DNA of 64,000 nucleotides from an uncultured Stenotrophomonas sp. GTDB taxonomy: Bacteria > Pseudomonadota > Gammaproteobacteria > Xanthomonadales > Xanthomonadaceae. The notes under the pieces were generated by a model that did no database searches, was not told the origin of the DNA, and saw nothing but the letters and a program-made list of their open reading frames with translations. The DNA is taken from positions 124,001-188,000 of the forward strand of contig FLTS01000001.1 of the NCBI GenBank assembly GCA_900078405.1, written 5' to 3'. The translations under genes and the position numbers were made by a program. This document shows, in pieces, positions 8,295 through 16,825 of this stretch; the first letter of the stretch is position 1, and each line of letters starts with the position of its first letter.

Positions 8295-8809
8295 GCCAGT
8301 CGTTTCAGCTCGTCGAGCAGGGCGCGTGGCTGTTCCGGTGAAAGCAGCAGCATAGAGCCGTCGCGCAGGGGCAGCACCAGCACGCGGCTGCGGTCGGTGA
8401 GCAGGCAGAATGCCTTGGCGCCGCCACGCATGCGGAAGTGGCCGGACTGGAAGCCGGGCATGCCGAAACCGTTGGTCTTGAAGCCGGGGCGGTATTCGTG
8501 GTGTTCGGCCAGATCGACCACGCGCGCCTGTTCCAGCCGCAATCCGGAAACGTCCACGCACTTGCGGTAGAAGGTTGAAACCACCTCCAACTGCCGGCCC
8601 TGCACGCGGATGCGGCGGCGGTTGAAGGCCCGGTGGAGGACGATGCCGACCGCAAGCACGAACAGGCTGACGCCAATGGTCAGTCCGTTGCGCGGCGAGG
8701 TGAAGGCGTTCGCGATGCCGGCGCCCAGCAGCGGCAGCCATATCCACAACGCCAGCCAGGGCGAGGCGGGAGCGACGGCATGGGACTTCGATGCGGGCAC
8801 GGTGGTCAT
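8291..8809 (-). CDS. Small membrane protein with a bacterial PH-like domain
   Basis: A 172-residue protein with two transmembrane segments (about 18-38 and 43-60) and a C-terminal beta-rich domain whose run from RVQGRQLEVV to LLLSPEQPRALLDEL resembles bacterial pleckstrin-homology domains. Function unknown. It is the last gene of the leftward set that begins with the SPFH gene, 22 bp after the CPBP protease gene. Confidence 0.65.
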   Translation of the reverse strand: MTTVPASKSHAVAPASPWLALWIWLPLLGAGIANAFTSPRNGLTIGVSLFVLAVGIVLHRAFNRRRIRVQGRQLEVVSTFYRKCVDVSGLRLEQARVVDLAEHHEYRPGFKTNGFGMPGFQSGHFRMRGGAKAFCLLTDRSRVLVLPLRDGSMLLLSPEQPRALLDELKRLA

Positions 8810-8831
8810 CGGCTCGGGTCTTCCTTGCGGT

Positions 8832-9629
8832 TCAGGGCGTGCCGCTGCCGAGCAGTGGCATCAGCACGTGCAGCACGAGGTCGGCGCTGAAGTGGGCGAG
8901 CATCGCCATCTCCAGCCCGCGCCGCCAGTACAGCCAGCCGCAGGCGATGCCGATTACCGCGTTGAGGGCGAGGGTGCGCAGCACGACGATCGCGTCCAGC
9001 CCCCAGATGTGTATGGCCGCCGGCAGGTGGCCGGCGCCGAACAGCAGCGCGGCAAGCAGGATCGCCAGCCAGAACGTGGTGTTGCCGGGCATGCGGCCAC
9101 GCACGCGGGCGACCAGCCAGAGCAGCAGCGTCATCAGGAACAGCCGCAGTTGCAGCTCCTCGACGATGCCGCCGTAGAACGAGGCCAGCAGGCCGTTCAA
9201 TGCCGAGGCCGCGGCATCGGCATGTGCGGGAGGATTGCGCATGGCCGGCAGCAGCGGGTCGATCCAGTGGCTTGCCAGCACCACCAGCAACGCCGTTGCC
9301 GCACCCAGCGCGATCGCCAGCCACGGCTGCGGGCGTGGCCGTGCCGCAACTGGCGTGCCGCCCAGCCATGCCTGCAGCAGCGGTGCGCCGAGGCCGACGC
9401 GGCGCCCCATGCGCAGGCCCAGCAGCGACATGCCGCCGAGCAGCACCAGCGCCTGCAGCGACTGCGCCACGACCACCACCGGCAAGGGCAACGGGATCCG
9501 TGCCAGCCTGTCCGGCATCAACTGCATCAGGTAGGGGAACAGCGCGGCGGTGGCCAGCGCCGCGGCCAGCCCCAGCAGGCCGGCCAGCTTCAGGTCGGGT
9601 TTCCACGGCGCAGGCGAGGACAGGGTCAT
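8832..9629 (-). CDS. CPBP family intramembrane glutamic endopeptidase
   Basis: A 265-residue polytopic membrane protein (about 7 hydrophobic segments). The CPBP/Abi catalytic motifs are in the second half: EELQLRLF (the EExxxR motif), FGAGHLP (second His motif) and HFSADL (third). Family members cleave substrates inside the membrane, for example prenylated CAAX proteins or anti-sigma factors; some protect against bacteriocins. The start overlaps the stop of the hydrolase gene by 4 bp, so its translation is coupled to that gene. Confidence 0.85.
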   Translation of the reverse strand: MTLSSPAPWKPDLKLAGLLGLAAALATAALFPYLMQLMPDRLARIPLPLPVVVVAQSLQALVLLGGMSLLGLRMGRRVGLGAPLLQAWLGGTPVAARPRPQPWLAIALGAATALLVVLASHWIDPLLPAMRNPPAHADAAASALNGLLASFYGGIVEELQLRLFLMTLLLWLVARVRGRMPGNTTFWLAILLAALLFGAGHLPAAIHIWGLDAIVVLRTLALNAVIGIACGWLYWRRGLEMAMLAHFSADLVLHVLMPLLGSGTP

Positions 9630-10921
9630 TGCCGTTTCTCCACCCAACCGGCGATGTCGTCGAGCAGCGTGGCGTCCACATGGCCGGGTTTCTGGTATTC
9701 GTCCAGCGTGCCCTTGCCTTCGCCGGCGATGCCGAGGTGGTTGAGCGCCGGGTAGCGATGGAAGCGGTAGCGCGGGCCGTGCAGGCCCTGTTGCCAGCGC
9801 TGCCAGTCGGCGTCGACCACCTGGAAGTCGCGGCCGCCCTGCAGCAGCAGGATCGGCAGCTGGCTGTCGCGCGCGTCGGCGACGGGATCGACGCTTTCCA
9901 GCTGCTGCCAATAGCGCCCTGGCAGTTCCAGCAGCGTGGCTTCGGGGTCGTGGCGCACCTTGGCGATGGCGGCGTCGAGCGCATCCAGATGCGCCTGTTC
10001 CGCGGCGCTGATGCTGCCGTCGAGATTGGCGAGGTAGCGGTTCTGTTCGCCGAGCAGGTCGAGGATCGAGCGTGCGGGCGCGGCCAGCAGGATCAGCCCG
10101 GCCACTTCGCCGTGGCTGTTGCGGGCAATGCGGCCGGCGAGCAGGCCGCCCTGGCTGTGGCCGAGCACGTAGACGTGCCTGCGGTCGACATGGGGGTTGC
10201 CAGCGAGTGCGGCGACCGCGGCGACGGCATCGTCGGTGGTTTCGTCATCGATGCCCGATTCGCGGGTGAAATCCTGTGGCCGGGCCTGCGTGCGCTTGTC
10301 GTAGCGCAACGTGGCGATGCCGCGCACGGCAAGGCCGCGGGCGATGTCGAGGAAGGGGCGATTGGCGCCGATGGTTTCGTCGCGGTCCTGCGGGCCGGAG
10401 CCGTGCACCAGCACGATGGCCGGGAACGGCCCTTGTCCCCTGGGTACGGTGAGCGTGCCCGGCAGCCCCGGCTTGCCCGAGGCCAGCGCGGGCAGGGTGA
10501 TGTCCTGCTCGGTGAAGGGCGCATCGGCGGGCACGGCGGGCGACGGGGGCGGCGCCGGTTGCACCATGAAGCCGGCGATGTGGTCGTTCCCGTCCAGCAC
10601 CACGCGTGCCAGCACGTCGCCGTGGGCGTAGTGCAACGGAATGACCACGATGCGGAAGCCATCGGTTTCGCCGGTCGCCGCATCGCCGCGCTTTCCGGCC
10701 GCGCCCAGCTGCGCGGGCAGCGATTCCCACACCGCCTTGAGCTTGTCGGCCGGCACGGCGGCCTTCATCTGCGGCGAGAACGTCGCCTCGGCGGCGGCGT
10801 ACTGGCCGGCATCGAGCTGGTCGAGCAGGCGCGTGGCCAGCACGATGGGAGAGTCGGTGGCGGAAGCTGTTGCCGAAATCATCATTGCCACGGCGGCGAT
10901 CCATGCTTGCAGCCGCTTCAT
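9626..10921 (-). CDS. Secreted alpha/beta hydrolase with N-terminal DUF3887-like domain
   Basis: A 431-residue protein with a signal peptide (about 1-22, ending ATASA), an N-terminal about 100-residue domain resembling DUF3887 (LLDQLDAGQYAAAEATF), and an alpha/beta hydrolase domain with the oxyanion region VLVHGSGP, nucleophile elbow GHSQGG, an acidic residue in LQGGRDFQV and a C-terminal catalytic His in NHLG. It is a probable periplasmic esterase or peptidase; substrate unknown. Its ATG is separated by 1 bp from the DUF4177 gene upstream, and it overlaps the CPBP gene downstream. Confidence 0.85.
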   Translation of the reverse strand: MKRLQAWIAAVAMMISATASATDSPIVLATRLLDQLDAGQYAAAEATFSPQMKAAVPADKLKAVWESLPAQLGAAGKRGDAATGETDGFRIVVIPLHYAHGDVLARVVLDGNDHIAGFMVQPAPPPSPAVPADAPFTEQDITLPALASGKPGLPGTLTVPRGQGPFPAIVLVHGSGPQDRDETIGANRPFLDIARGLAVRGIATLRYDKRTQARPQDFTRESGIDDETTDDAVAAVAALAGNPHVDRRHVYVLGHSQGGLLAGRIARNSHGEVAGLILLAAPARSILDLLGEQNRYLANLDGSISAAEQAHLDALDAAIAKVRHDPEATLLELPGRYWQQLESVDPVADARDSQLPILLLQGGRDFQVVDADWQRWQQGLHGPRYRFHRYPALNHLGIAGEGKGTLDEYQKPGHVDATLLDDIAGWVEKRQ

Positions 10922-10922
10922 C

Positions 10923-11105
10923 TCAGGCTTCCTTCTTGAACAGCAGGGTCGGCGAGGAATAGCCGGGCATGGAATGCACCACGTTGACCAGCTCCCAGCC
11001 CTGCCGGCCGTGCTTGTCCAGTTCCTCCTGCAGCGTCTCCATCTTGAAGCCGCCGAACACGCTGGTGTTCACTTTGACGACGAGGTACTTCCATTGCTTG
11101 TTCAT
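10923..11105 (-). CDS. DUF4177 family small protein
   Basis: A 60-residue protein with the WKYLVVKV start, central helix ([16 protein letters not shown]) and hydrophobic final strand typical of DUF4177. Function unknown; small single-domain cytoplasmic protein. The ATG overlaps the TGA of the ribbon-helix-helix gene (ATGA), and an AAGGGAAG sequence lies 5-6 nt upstream. Confidence 0.8.
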   Translation of the reverse strand: MNKQWKYLVVKVNTSVFGGFKMETLQEELDKHGRQGWELVNVVHSMPGYSSPTLLFKKEA

Positions 11106-11281
11106 GGCTCTTCCCTTGGCTCGGTTTTCGGTTTGGGCAGGCGCCCGGCCTTGCGTAGTGCGTCGCGCAGCACGTATTCGATTTGCGCATTGAGGCTGCG
11201 CAGTTCGTCGTCGGCCCAGCGTTGCGCCGCCGCCAGCACTTCGGCATTGATGCGCAGCGGGTAGGCCTTCTTCTCGCTCAC
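11102..11281 (-). CDS. Arc/MetJ-type ribbon-helix-helix DNA-binding protein
   Basis: A 59-residue protein. It starts at a GTG that overlaps the stop of the upstream membrane-protein gene (GTGA). The sequence begins [15 protein letters not shown] (the beta-ribbon) followed by helices [30 protein letters not shown], the layout of Arc-like repressors. It is a candidate autoregulator of this operon, perhaps acting at the palindrome at 12488-12504; that link is inference. It could also be an antitoxin-like protein, but the neighbouring DUF4177 protein is not a known toxin. Confidence 0.72.
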   Translation of the reverse strand: MSEKKAYPLRINAEVLAAAQRWADDELRSLNAQIEYVLRDALRKAGRLPKPKTEPREEP

Positions 11282-11565
11282 TTGCGCGGCGCTCCGTCAT
11301 AGCCGCGGCGCAGGTGCAGCAGCATCGACACCACCAATGCGTTGACCGCCACGACGAACAGGATGCCGATGGCCAGTGCGGCGCCGTGATTACCGGCGGA
11401 CAGGTACAGAGCGACGGCGGCGATGAAGCTGCACAGCGCGATCAGTGCCCAGCGCAACCCGGTGCCGCGTGCGTGGGCGCTGCCGCTGCGGCCGCTCCAG
11501 GCGGCGATGGCCAGCGCCGGCAGGCCGCTGATGGCGAGAACGAGCGGGGCGATGACGTGCTCCAT
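11278..11565 (-). CDS. Small inner-membrane protein, unknown function
   Basis: A 95-residue protein with three hydrophobic segments (about 5-22, 38-56, 62-84) and a basic C-terminus. No family recognised. It lies 10 bp downstream of the SPFH gene and overlaps the ribbon-helix-helix gene by 4 bp, so it belongs to the same transcript. Confidence 0.7.
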   Translation of the reverse strand: MEHVIAPLVLAISGLPALAIAAWSGRSGSAHARGTGLRWALIALCSFIAAVALYLSAGNHGAALAIGILFVVAVNALVVSMLLHLRRGYDGAPRK

Positions 11566-11575
11566 CGGTATGCCC

Positions 11576-12457
11576 TCAATACAGCGAGCCGGTATTGACC
11601 ACCGGCTGGGTACCGCGGTCCGAGCACAGCACGGTGAGCAGGTTGCCGACCATCTGCGCCTTGCGTTCCTCGTCCAGCTCGACCACGCCGCTGCGCTGCA
11701 GTTCGACCAGCGCCATCTCGACCATGCCCACCGCGCCGGCGACGATGCGCTGGCGCGCGGCGATCACCGCATTGGCCTGTTGCCGCTGCAGCATCGCCTG
11801 CGCGATCTCCGGGGCATAGGCAAGGTGGCTGATGCGCGCATCCAGCACTTGCACGCCGGCGTCGGCCAGGCGCTCGGCCAGCTCGCCCTTCAGGTGCTGG
11901 GAGATCTCGCTGGCGTGGCTGCGCAGTGCCAGCTGGCCTTCCTCGTGCTGGTCGTAGGGGTAACTGGTGGCCATCGCGCGCAGCGCCGATTCGGACTGGA
12001 TGTGCACGAAGCTCTCGTAGTCGTCGACGTTGTAGACCGCCTCGGAGGCATCCACCACCTGCCACACGATCACCGCCGCTATCTCGATTGGCGAGCCGTC
12101 CAGTTCGTTGACCTTGAGCTTGCCGCTCTCGAAATTGCGCACGCGCTGGCTGACCTTCTTCTTGCTGAAGAACGGGTTGTTCCAGCGCAGGCCGTTGTCC
12201 TTGACCGTGCCCACGTACTTGCCGAACAGGCTCAGCACCGCGGCCTGGTTGGGTTGGACCATGTACAGGCCGCAGCTGAGGAGCAGGCCCGCGACCAGCA
12301 GCGCGAGGCCGCCGACGACCAGCGGGCCGGCGCCGCCGGCCCCGGACTTGGCCTGCACCACCGCGCAGACGAGGGCGGCGGCGCCGGCCAGCATCAGCAG
12401 CAGCGAGCCCAGCAGGGAGGGGATACCGGGCAGGGAACCGAGGGCTTTCTCTTTCAT
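11576..12457 (-). CDS. SPFH/band-7 domain membrane protein
   Basis: A 293-residue stomatin/prohibitin-like protein. Two N-terminal hydrophobic segments (about 14-35 and 45-66) are followed by the SPFH domain beginning [19 protein letters not shown] and the typical LRWNNPF and helical C-terminal region with [22 protein letters not shown] proteins organise membrane microdomains and often protect against membrane or redox stress, frequently with a protease partner; here a CPBP protease is encoded in the same operon. The ATG at 12457 is the first gene of the set and lies 30 bp from the palindrome at 12488-12504. Confidence 0.9.
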   Translation of the reverse strand: MKEKALGSLPGIPSLLGSLLLMLAGAAALVCAVVQAKSGAGGAGPLVVGGLALLVAGLLLSCGLYMVQPNQAAVLSLFGKYVGTVKDNGLRWNNPFFSKKKVSQRVRNFESGKLKVNELDGSPIEIAAVIVWQVVDASEAVYNVDDYESFVHIQSESALRAMATSYPYDQHEEGQLALRSHASEISQHLKGELAERLADAGVQVLDARISHLAYAPEIAQAMLQRQQANAVIAARQRIVAGAVGMVEMALVELQRSGVVELDEERKAQMVGNLLTVLCSDRGTQPVVNTGSLY

Positions 12458-12487
12458 GGCGCGTCTTCCGTGGTGGTTGAGATAAAA

Positions 12488-12504
12488 GATATCAAATTGA
12501 TATC
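12488..12504. promoter_or_regulatory. 17-bp perfect palindrome between SPFH operon and purT (candidate operator)
   Basis: GATATCAA-A-TTGATATC is a perfect inverted repeat with an odd centre. It lies in the divergent gap, 30 bp upstream of the SPFH start and 71 bp upstream of purT. On the minus strand the repeat contains TTGATA, which could serve as a -35 element for the SPFH operon, so a bound repressor would block it. The AT-rich island stands out in GC-rich surroundings. Which protein binds is unknown. Confidence 0.55.
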
Positions 12505-12575
12505 AACATGCAAGAGGGGTGAGGGGGATGGCCGCGGCTAGAATGTGCGGCCTTGTTCCTGCCTGGATCCGTCCG

Positions 12576-13760
12576 ATGACCTCGCTTGGTACCCCGCTGT
12601 CGCCTTCCGCCACCCGCGTGCTGCTGCTTGGTTCGGGCGAACTGGGCAAGGAAGTGGCGCTGGAACTGCAGCGTTTCGGCGTGGAAGTCATCGCCGCCGA
12701 CCGCTACGCCGCTGCCCCGGCGATGCAGGTGGCGCACCGCAGCCACGTGCTGGACATGCTTGACGGCGCGGCGGTGCGCGCGCTGGTCGAGTGCGAGCGC
12801 CCGCACATCGTGGTGCCGGAGATCGAGGCGATCAGCACCGCCACGCTGGAGGAACTTGAAGCCGAGGGCGCGACCCGGGTGATCCCCACCGCGCGCGCGG
12901 CGCGGCTCACCATGAACCGCGAGGGCATCCGCCGGCTCGCCGCCGAAACCCTCGGCGTGCCGACCTCGCCCTACCGCTTCGTCGACACCGAGGCCGAATA
13001 CCGCGATGCGGTGGCGGCCATCGGCCTGCCGTGCGTGGTCAAGCCGGTGATGTCGTCCTCGGGCAAGGGCCAGAGCACCGTGCGCAGCGCGGCCGACATC
13101 GGCCCGGCGTGGGACTACGCGCAGACCGGCGGCCGCACCGGCGCCGGCCGCTGCATCGTCGAGGGCTTCATCGACTTCGACTACGAAATCACCCTGCTGA
13201 CCGTGCGCCATGCCGGCGGCACGTCGTTCTGCGATCCCATCGGCCACCTGCAGCAGGACGGCGACTACCGTGAAAGCTGGCAGCCGCAGCCGATGTCGGC
13301 CACGGCCCTGCAGCGTGCGCAGGACGTGGCCCGCGCCATCGCCGACGATCTCGGCGGTTGGGGCGTGTTCGGCATGGAGTTCTTCGTCAAGGACGACGAG
13401 GTATGGTTCAGCGAAGTCTCGCCGCGCCCGCACGACACCGGACTGGTGACGCTGGCCTCGCAGGAGTTGAGCGAATTCGCGCTGCATGCGCGTGCCATCC
13501 TCGGCCTGCCGATCCCGCACATTCGCCACAACGGCCCATCAGCTTCGTGCGCACTGCTGGCGACAGGCCACGGCGTGCCGCATTTCGACAACATCGACGC
13601 CGCGTTGCGCGTGCCGGACACCGCGCTGCGCCTGTTCGGCAAGCCGGTGGTGGAAGGCCACCGCCGGGTCGGCGTCACCCTCGCGCGCGCGGCCGACGTG
13701 GAGCAGGCGCGGGCGATCGCCCGCGAGGCGGCCGCGGCCATCGGCATCGAGCTGCGTTGA
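12576..13760 (+). CDS. purT: Formate-dependent phosphoribosylglycinamide formyltransferase PurT
   Basis: PurT makes formyl-GAR from GAR, formate and ATP in de novo purine synthesis, the folate-independent alternative to PurN. The 394-residue length matches the family (392 in E. coli). An ATP-grasp fold is visible: N-terminal [12 protein letters not shown] nucleotide-binding loop, [11 protein letters not shown] (phosphate-binding loop), [10 protein letters not shown], and the Mg-binding FGMEFFV...[11 protein letters not shown] block. The ATG at 12576 puts the start just before the conserved region; upstream in-frame codons are not conserved. It faces the EEP lipoprotein gene across a hairpin. 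Confidence 0.96.
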   Translation: MTSLGTPLSPSATRVLLLGSGELGKEVALELQRFGVEVIAADRYAAAPAMQVAHRSHVLDMLDGAAVRALVECERPHIVVPEIEAISTATLEELEAEGATRVIPTARAARLTMNREGIRRLAAETLGVPTSPYRFVDTEAEYRDAVAAIGLPCVVKPVMSSSGKGQSTVRSAADIGPAWDYAQTGGRTGAGRCIVEGFIDFDYEITLLTVRHAGGTSFCDPIGHLQQDGDYRESWQPQPMSATALQRAQDVARAIADDLGGWGVFGMEFFVKDDEVWFSEVSPRPHDTGLVTLASQELSEFALHARAILGLPIPHIRHNGPSASCALLATGHGVPHFDNIDAALRVPDTALRLFGKPVVEGHRRVGVTLARAADVEQARAIAREAAAAIGIELR

Positions 13761-13785
13761 CCGGGATGCATCCCCGCGCGCAATG

Positions 13786-13812
13786 AAAAATGCCGGCGGA
13801 TGCCGGCGTTTC
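13786..13812. terminator. Bidirectional terminator between convergent purT and EEP genes
   Basis: A stem formed by aaatgccggc and gccggcgttt with a short loop, an A-run on one side and a T-run on the other. It lies between two converging genes and could end both transcripts. Confidence 0.7.
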
Positions 13813-13832
13813 GTCGTGCCATCGGGCAAGGC

Positions 13833-15035
13833 TCACTCCACGTCCACCCATACCAGGTGGTGGTCGCTGCCATCGGCGATCCCGGCGTCGGGGCTGCCAT
13901 CGGCCGGCCAGAACACGCCGCTGCCGAGGTGGCTGAAGCCGGCTGACGGCAGCACGTAGTCCAGCCGCAGGGTGCCCGAACGCGGGCCGAAATCGCCGGT
14001 GGCCTGCTGTGGGGCGCCGCGCCGGGCCACGCCCTTTTCCGCGTAGGCCTGGCTGGTCTGTTCGGCGCCGCTGCTGGTGGGCGTGGGGTAGCGCAGCACG
14101 CGCGGGTGTTCGAGCAGTTCGAGGATGGCCTCGTGGCGGCCATCGCCATCGACCGGATCGTTGTTGAGGTCGCCGACGATGACGAAGCGCGCATCGTCGG
14201 CCAGCCCGCCGCAGCGGCCCTGGTCGTCGCACAGCCACGGCGTGTCGCCGCCGTCCAGGTATTCCTTCCACAACCGCAGTTCGTCGTGGTTGCGCGCGAC
14301 GTTGCGCTTTTCCGGGCCGTTGAAAGCCGGTGGCGTGGGATGCGAGGCCAGCACGTGCAGGGTGCCCAGCGGGGTCCGCACCGGCACGTCCCAGTGCGAT
14401 TTCGACGACAGCCGCAGTTGCGACCACACCGCATCGTTCCAGAACGGTTGACCGGTGGCCGGGTCGTGCGGGCGCATCGCGCCGGGCAGCGCGCTCCATT
14501 TCAGCAGCCGGAAGCTGCGCACCGCAGCGTCGTCGATGGGGTAGCGCGACAGCAGCAGCATGCCGTACTGGCCGGGGTGAAGGCCGTAGCCCCACGCATC
14601 GTTGCCGTGCGCGCGGCCTTCGCCGCCGACCGTGCCGTCGTTGTCGATGTCCAGTCCGCTCGGCACGCCGGTGTTGACCGGTGCCAGGTAGCGGTAGGCG
14701 TAGTGCAGCGGTTCGCCGCCGCCGGGCTGCGTGGTTTCCAGGTAGCGTTGCTGGAACAGGTCGGCGGCGCGGTGGGCGTCGTCGTAGTCGAATTCGTTGA
14801 GCAGCACCACGTCCGGACGCACCTGCTGCAGCACCGCGGCGATCTTGCGCGCGTGCGCGCTGTCGCCCTGCAGTTCGCGGATCAGGCCGCCGGTGGCGTC
14901 CGAATACAGCGAGGTGTTGTAGGTGGCCAGCCGCAGCCGGGGTGCCGCCGGGGCATCAGCCGGCGTGGTGGAGGGCGTGCTGGTGCAGGCAGCGCAGAGC
15001 ATGGACAGGGCCAGGAGCAGGATGTGCTTGTTCAT
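13833..15035 (-). CDS. Endonuclease/exonuclease/phosphatase-fold lipoprotein
   Basis: A 400-residue lipoprotein with a lipobox (LCAAC, Cys17). The rest is an EEP domain: LRLATYNTSLY near the start, the metal-binding LLNEFDYD (Glu), central HVLASHPTPP, VGDLNNDP (Asp-x-Asn) and the C-terminal SDHHLVW with catalytic Asp-His. Such secreted EEP proteins hydrolyse phosphodiesters (DNA, lipids or sugar phosphates); the substrate is not evident. ATG at 15035 gives the signal peptide directly; the upstream frame runs into the neighbouring gene. Confidence 0.9.
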   Translation of the reverse strand: MNKHILLLALSMLCAACTSTPSTTPADAPAAPRLRLATYNTSLYSDATGGLIRELQGDSAHARKIAAVLQQVRPDVVLLNEFDYDDAHRAADLFQQRYLETTQPGGGEPLHYAYRYLAPVNTGVPSGLDIDNDGTVGGEGRAHGNDAWGYGLHPGQYGMLLLSRYPIDDAAVRSFRLLKWSALPGAMRPHDPATGQPFWNDAVWSQLRLSSKSHWDVPVRTPLGTLHVLASHPTPPAFNGPEKRNVARNHDELRLWKEYLDGGDTPWLCDDQGRCGGLADDARFVIVGDLNNDPVDGDGRHEAILELLEHPRVLRYPTPTSSGAEQTSQAYAEKGVARRGAPQQATGDFGPRSGTLRLDYVLPSAGFSHLGSGVFWPADGSPDAGIADGSDHHLVWVDVE

Positions 15036-15067
15036 GCCGGCATTTTCGCATCGGCATGATGAAACCG

Positions 15068-15868
15068 TCATGGCAGCCGGCCAGGGCCATGCCTCGGTGC
15101 GTCGGCGCAATCGGCTTCGGCTTGCCGGTCCGCGGCATCTTCCCGCCAGTTGCGGCCGTCGAAATATTCCAGCGGCCGGTAGCGGCGCTTGTAGTCCATC
15201 TTGCGGTGGCCGTTGATCCAGTAGCCCAGGTACAGGTGCGGCAGGCCGGCGCGCTGCGCCCAGGCGATCTGCTGCAGGATCGCGAGCGTACCCAGCCCGC
15301 GCGCCTGTTCGTCCGGATCGAAGAAGGTGTAGACCGCCGACAGGCCCAGCGGAGTGACGTCGGTGACGGCCACCGCCAGCAGCCGGCCTTGCGCGCCGTG
15401 GTCGGCATGCGTGCGGATTTCGAGGAAGCGCCCGTGCGACCAGCTGCCGACCAGGAACTGGTCGAACTCGTGCGGGCCGTGGTCGTCCATGCCGCCGTTG
15501 GCATGACGTGCGGCGAGGTAGCGCTGGTACAGCGCGAACTGCTCGTCGCTGCGTTCGGCCGGCAGCACGCGGCAGTCGAGGTCGGCGTTGCGGGCCAGAC
15601 AGCGGCGCTGGCTGCGGTCGGGGATGAAGCGCGCCACCGGGATGCGTACCGGCACGCAGGCACGGCACTGCTGGCAATGCGGGCGGTAGACCAGGTCGCC
15701 GGAACGGCGGAAGCCCCAGCCCAGTGCCATCGGGTACAGCTCGCCGAGGCGGCTGTCCTGCGGGTCGAGCACCAGGTCGCGCGCCTGCCGCCCGGGGAAA
15801 TAGCCGCAAGGGTGCTCGCCGGTCTGGAACAGGCGCAGTTCTTCGTTGGAGTCGCTGTGCAATGCCAT
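15068..15868 (-). CDS. bpt: Bacterial leucyl/arginyl-type protein transferase (Bpt/ATE family)
   Basis: This enzyme moves an aminoacyl group (leucine in bacterial Bpt) from tRNA to N-terminal acidic residues, marking proteins for ClpAP by the N-end rule. The 266-residue protein has the N-terminal Cys motif region (GEHPCGYF), the [15 protein letters not shown] block with clustered cysteines, and the C-terminal GNAT-like [19 protein letters not shown] block that defines the ATE C-terminal domain. Start ATG at 15868. It is followed 32 bp later by the EEP lipoprotein gene on the same strand. Confidence 0.92.
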   Translation of the reverse strand: MALHSDSNEELRLFQTGEHPCGYFPGRQARDLVLDPQDSRLGELYPMALGWGFRRSGDLVYRPHCQQCRACVPVRIPVARFIPDRSQRRCLARNADLDCRVLPAERSDEQFALYQRYLAARHANGGMDDHGPHEFDQFLVGSWSHGRFLEIRTHADHGAQGRLLAVAVTDVTPLGLSAVYTFFDPDEQARGLGTLAILQQIAWAQRAGLPHLYLGYWINGHRKMDYKRRYRPLEYFDGRNWREDAADRQAEADCADAPRHGPGRLP

Positions 15869-16136
15869 GCGCGCAAGCATAGCCGCCCGTGGTCGCAGCA
15901 CCTGCGCCTGTCCGGTTGATGAATGCGCCCGCCGCGCAGTCAACGCCGGCACCGGTGGCGCGTTGATGTCACCAAGGCGCAGGCACTGCGACCTTTCGTC
16001 CACTACAGGAGCCACCCCATGACCCACCGCAAACCCCTGATCCTGCTGGCCGTGCCGCTGTTCGTGTTCCTGGGCCTGTTGAGCGCCATGCCCGTCATGT
16101 CGATCAACAGGCCTGTCGCACCTGATCCTGCTGGCC

Positions 16137-16670
16137 GTGCTGCTGGCCGCTTCCACCACCGGCGTTGCGCTGGCCGCCGCCACCGCGCCGCAGCCGAAGC
16201 CCGCCGTGCAGCGGCCGGACGCCAACCGCGACGGCGTGATCGACCGCCAGGAGGCCGCCGCGCAGCCGTGGCTGGCGCAGCGCTTCGACGAACTGGACAA
16301 GAACAAGGACGGCAAGCTCTCGCGTGACGAACTGCCGCGCTGGCATGCGCGTGGTGGCGACGGCCACCGCGGCATGGGCCGCCATCACCGCGGCCATCGC
16401 GGCGAAGGCTTCATGCCGATGATGGACAGCGACCATGACGGCCGCGTCAGCGCCGCCGAACACCAGGCCTTCTTCGGGCGCATGGATGTCAACAAGGACG
16501 GCTACATCGACCGTGCCGACCGCGAGGCCCGGGCCAAGCAGCGTCGCGACGAATGGTTCGCCAACGCCGACACCGACAAGGATGGCAAGCTGAGCCAGGC
16601 CGAACTGGATGCGGCCCGCGCCAAGGCCGGCCCGCGCGATCCGCGTGCGCCGGCGCCGGCCGCGAAGTAA
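16137..16670 (+). CDS. EF-hand calcium-binding protein, leader apparently frame-shifted
   Basis: The 177 codons encode five EF-hand loops: [48 protein letters not shown] and [12 protein letters not shown], separated by a Gly/His/Arg-rich stretch. It is probably an exported calcium-binding protein. The start is doubtful. Only a GTG (16137) begins this frame, giving a short hydrophobic leader; a proper signal peptide would need the ATG at 16097 plus a 1-base frame change near 16117-16119. A separate ATG at 16019 opens another hydrophobic leader in that same other frame, with a repeat of the sequence ctgatcctgctggccgtg. So the gene is either a pseudogene at its 5' end, a sequencing slip, or uses the GTG. 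Confidence 0.75.
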   Translation: MLLAASTTGVALAAATAPQPKPAVQRPDANRDGVIDRQEAAAQPWLAQRFDELDKNKDGKLSRDELPRWHARGGDGHRGMGRHHRGHRGEGFMPMMDSDHDGRVSAAEHQAFFGRMDVNKDGYIDRADREARAKQRRDEWFANADTDKDGKLSQAELDAARAKAGPRDPRAPAPAAK

Positions 16671-16683
16671 GCGGGAGAAAACA

Positions 16684-16711
16684 GCCCCTCCTCGCAGGTG
16701 GGAGGGGCTGG
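16684..16711 (+). terminator. Hairpin after the EF-hand gene
   Basis: cagcccctcc and ggaggggctg form a 10-bp stem around a short loop, 13 bp after the stop codon, preceded by an A-run. No long T-tract follows, so it may be weak. Confidence 0.55.
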
Positions 16712-16736
16712 CTTGCGGAGTTGAGCGATCAATCAC

Positions 16737-16805
16737 GGGTCGGGGTTGCACCCCCGACACCGGCATGCCGATGTCCCGTGCGCCGGTGGTGAAACCCCGA
16801 CCTGC
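16737..16805. repeat. Extragenic repeat (GGTCGGGGTT ... CCCGACCTGC family)
   Basis: Inverted arms gggtcggggttgcaccccc and gaaaccccgacctgc bracket about 35 bp; same family as 8217-8294. Confidence 0.65.
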
Positions 16806-16825
16806 GCTTGGTCGCGGTACCGGAG

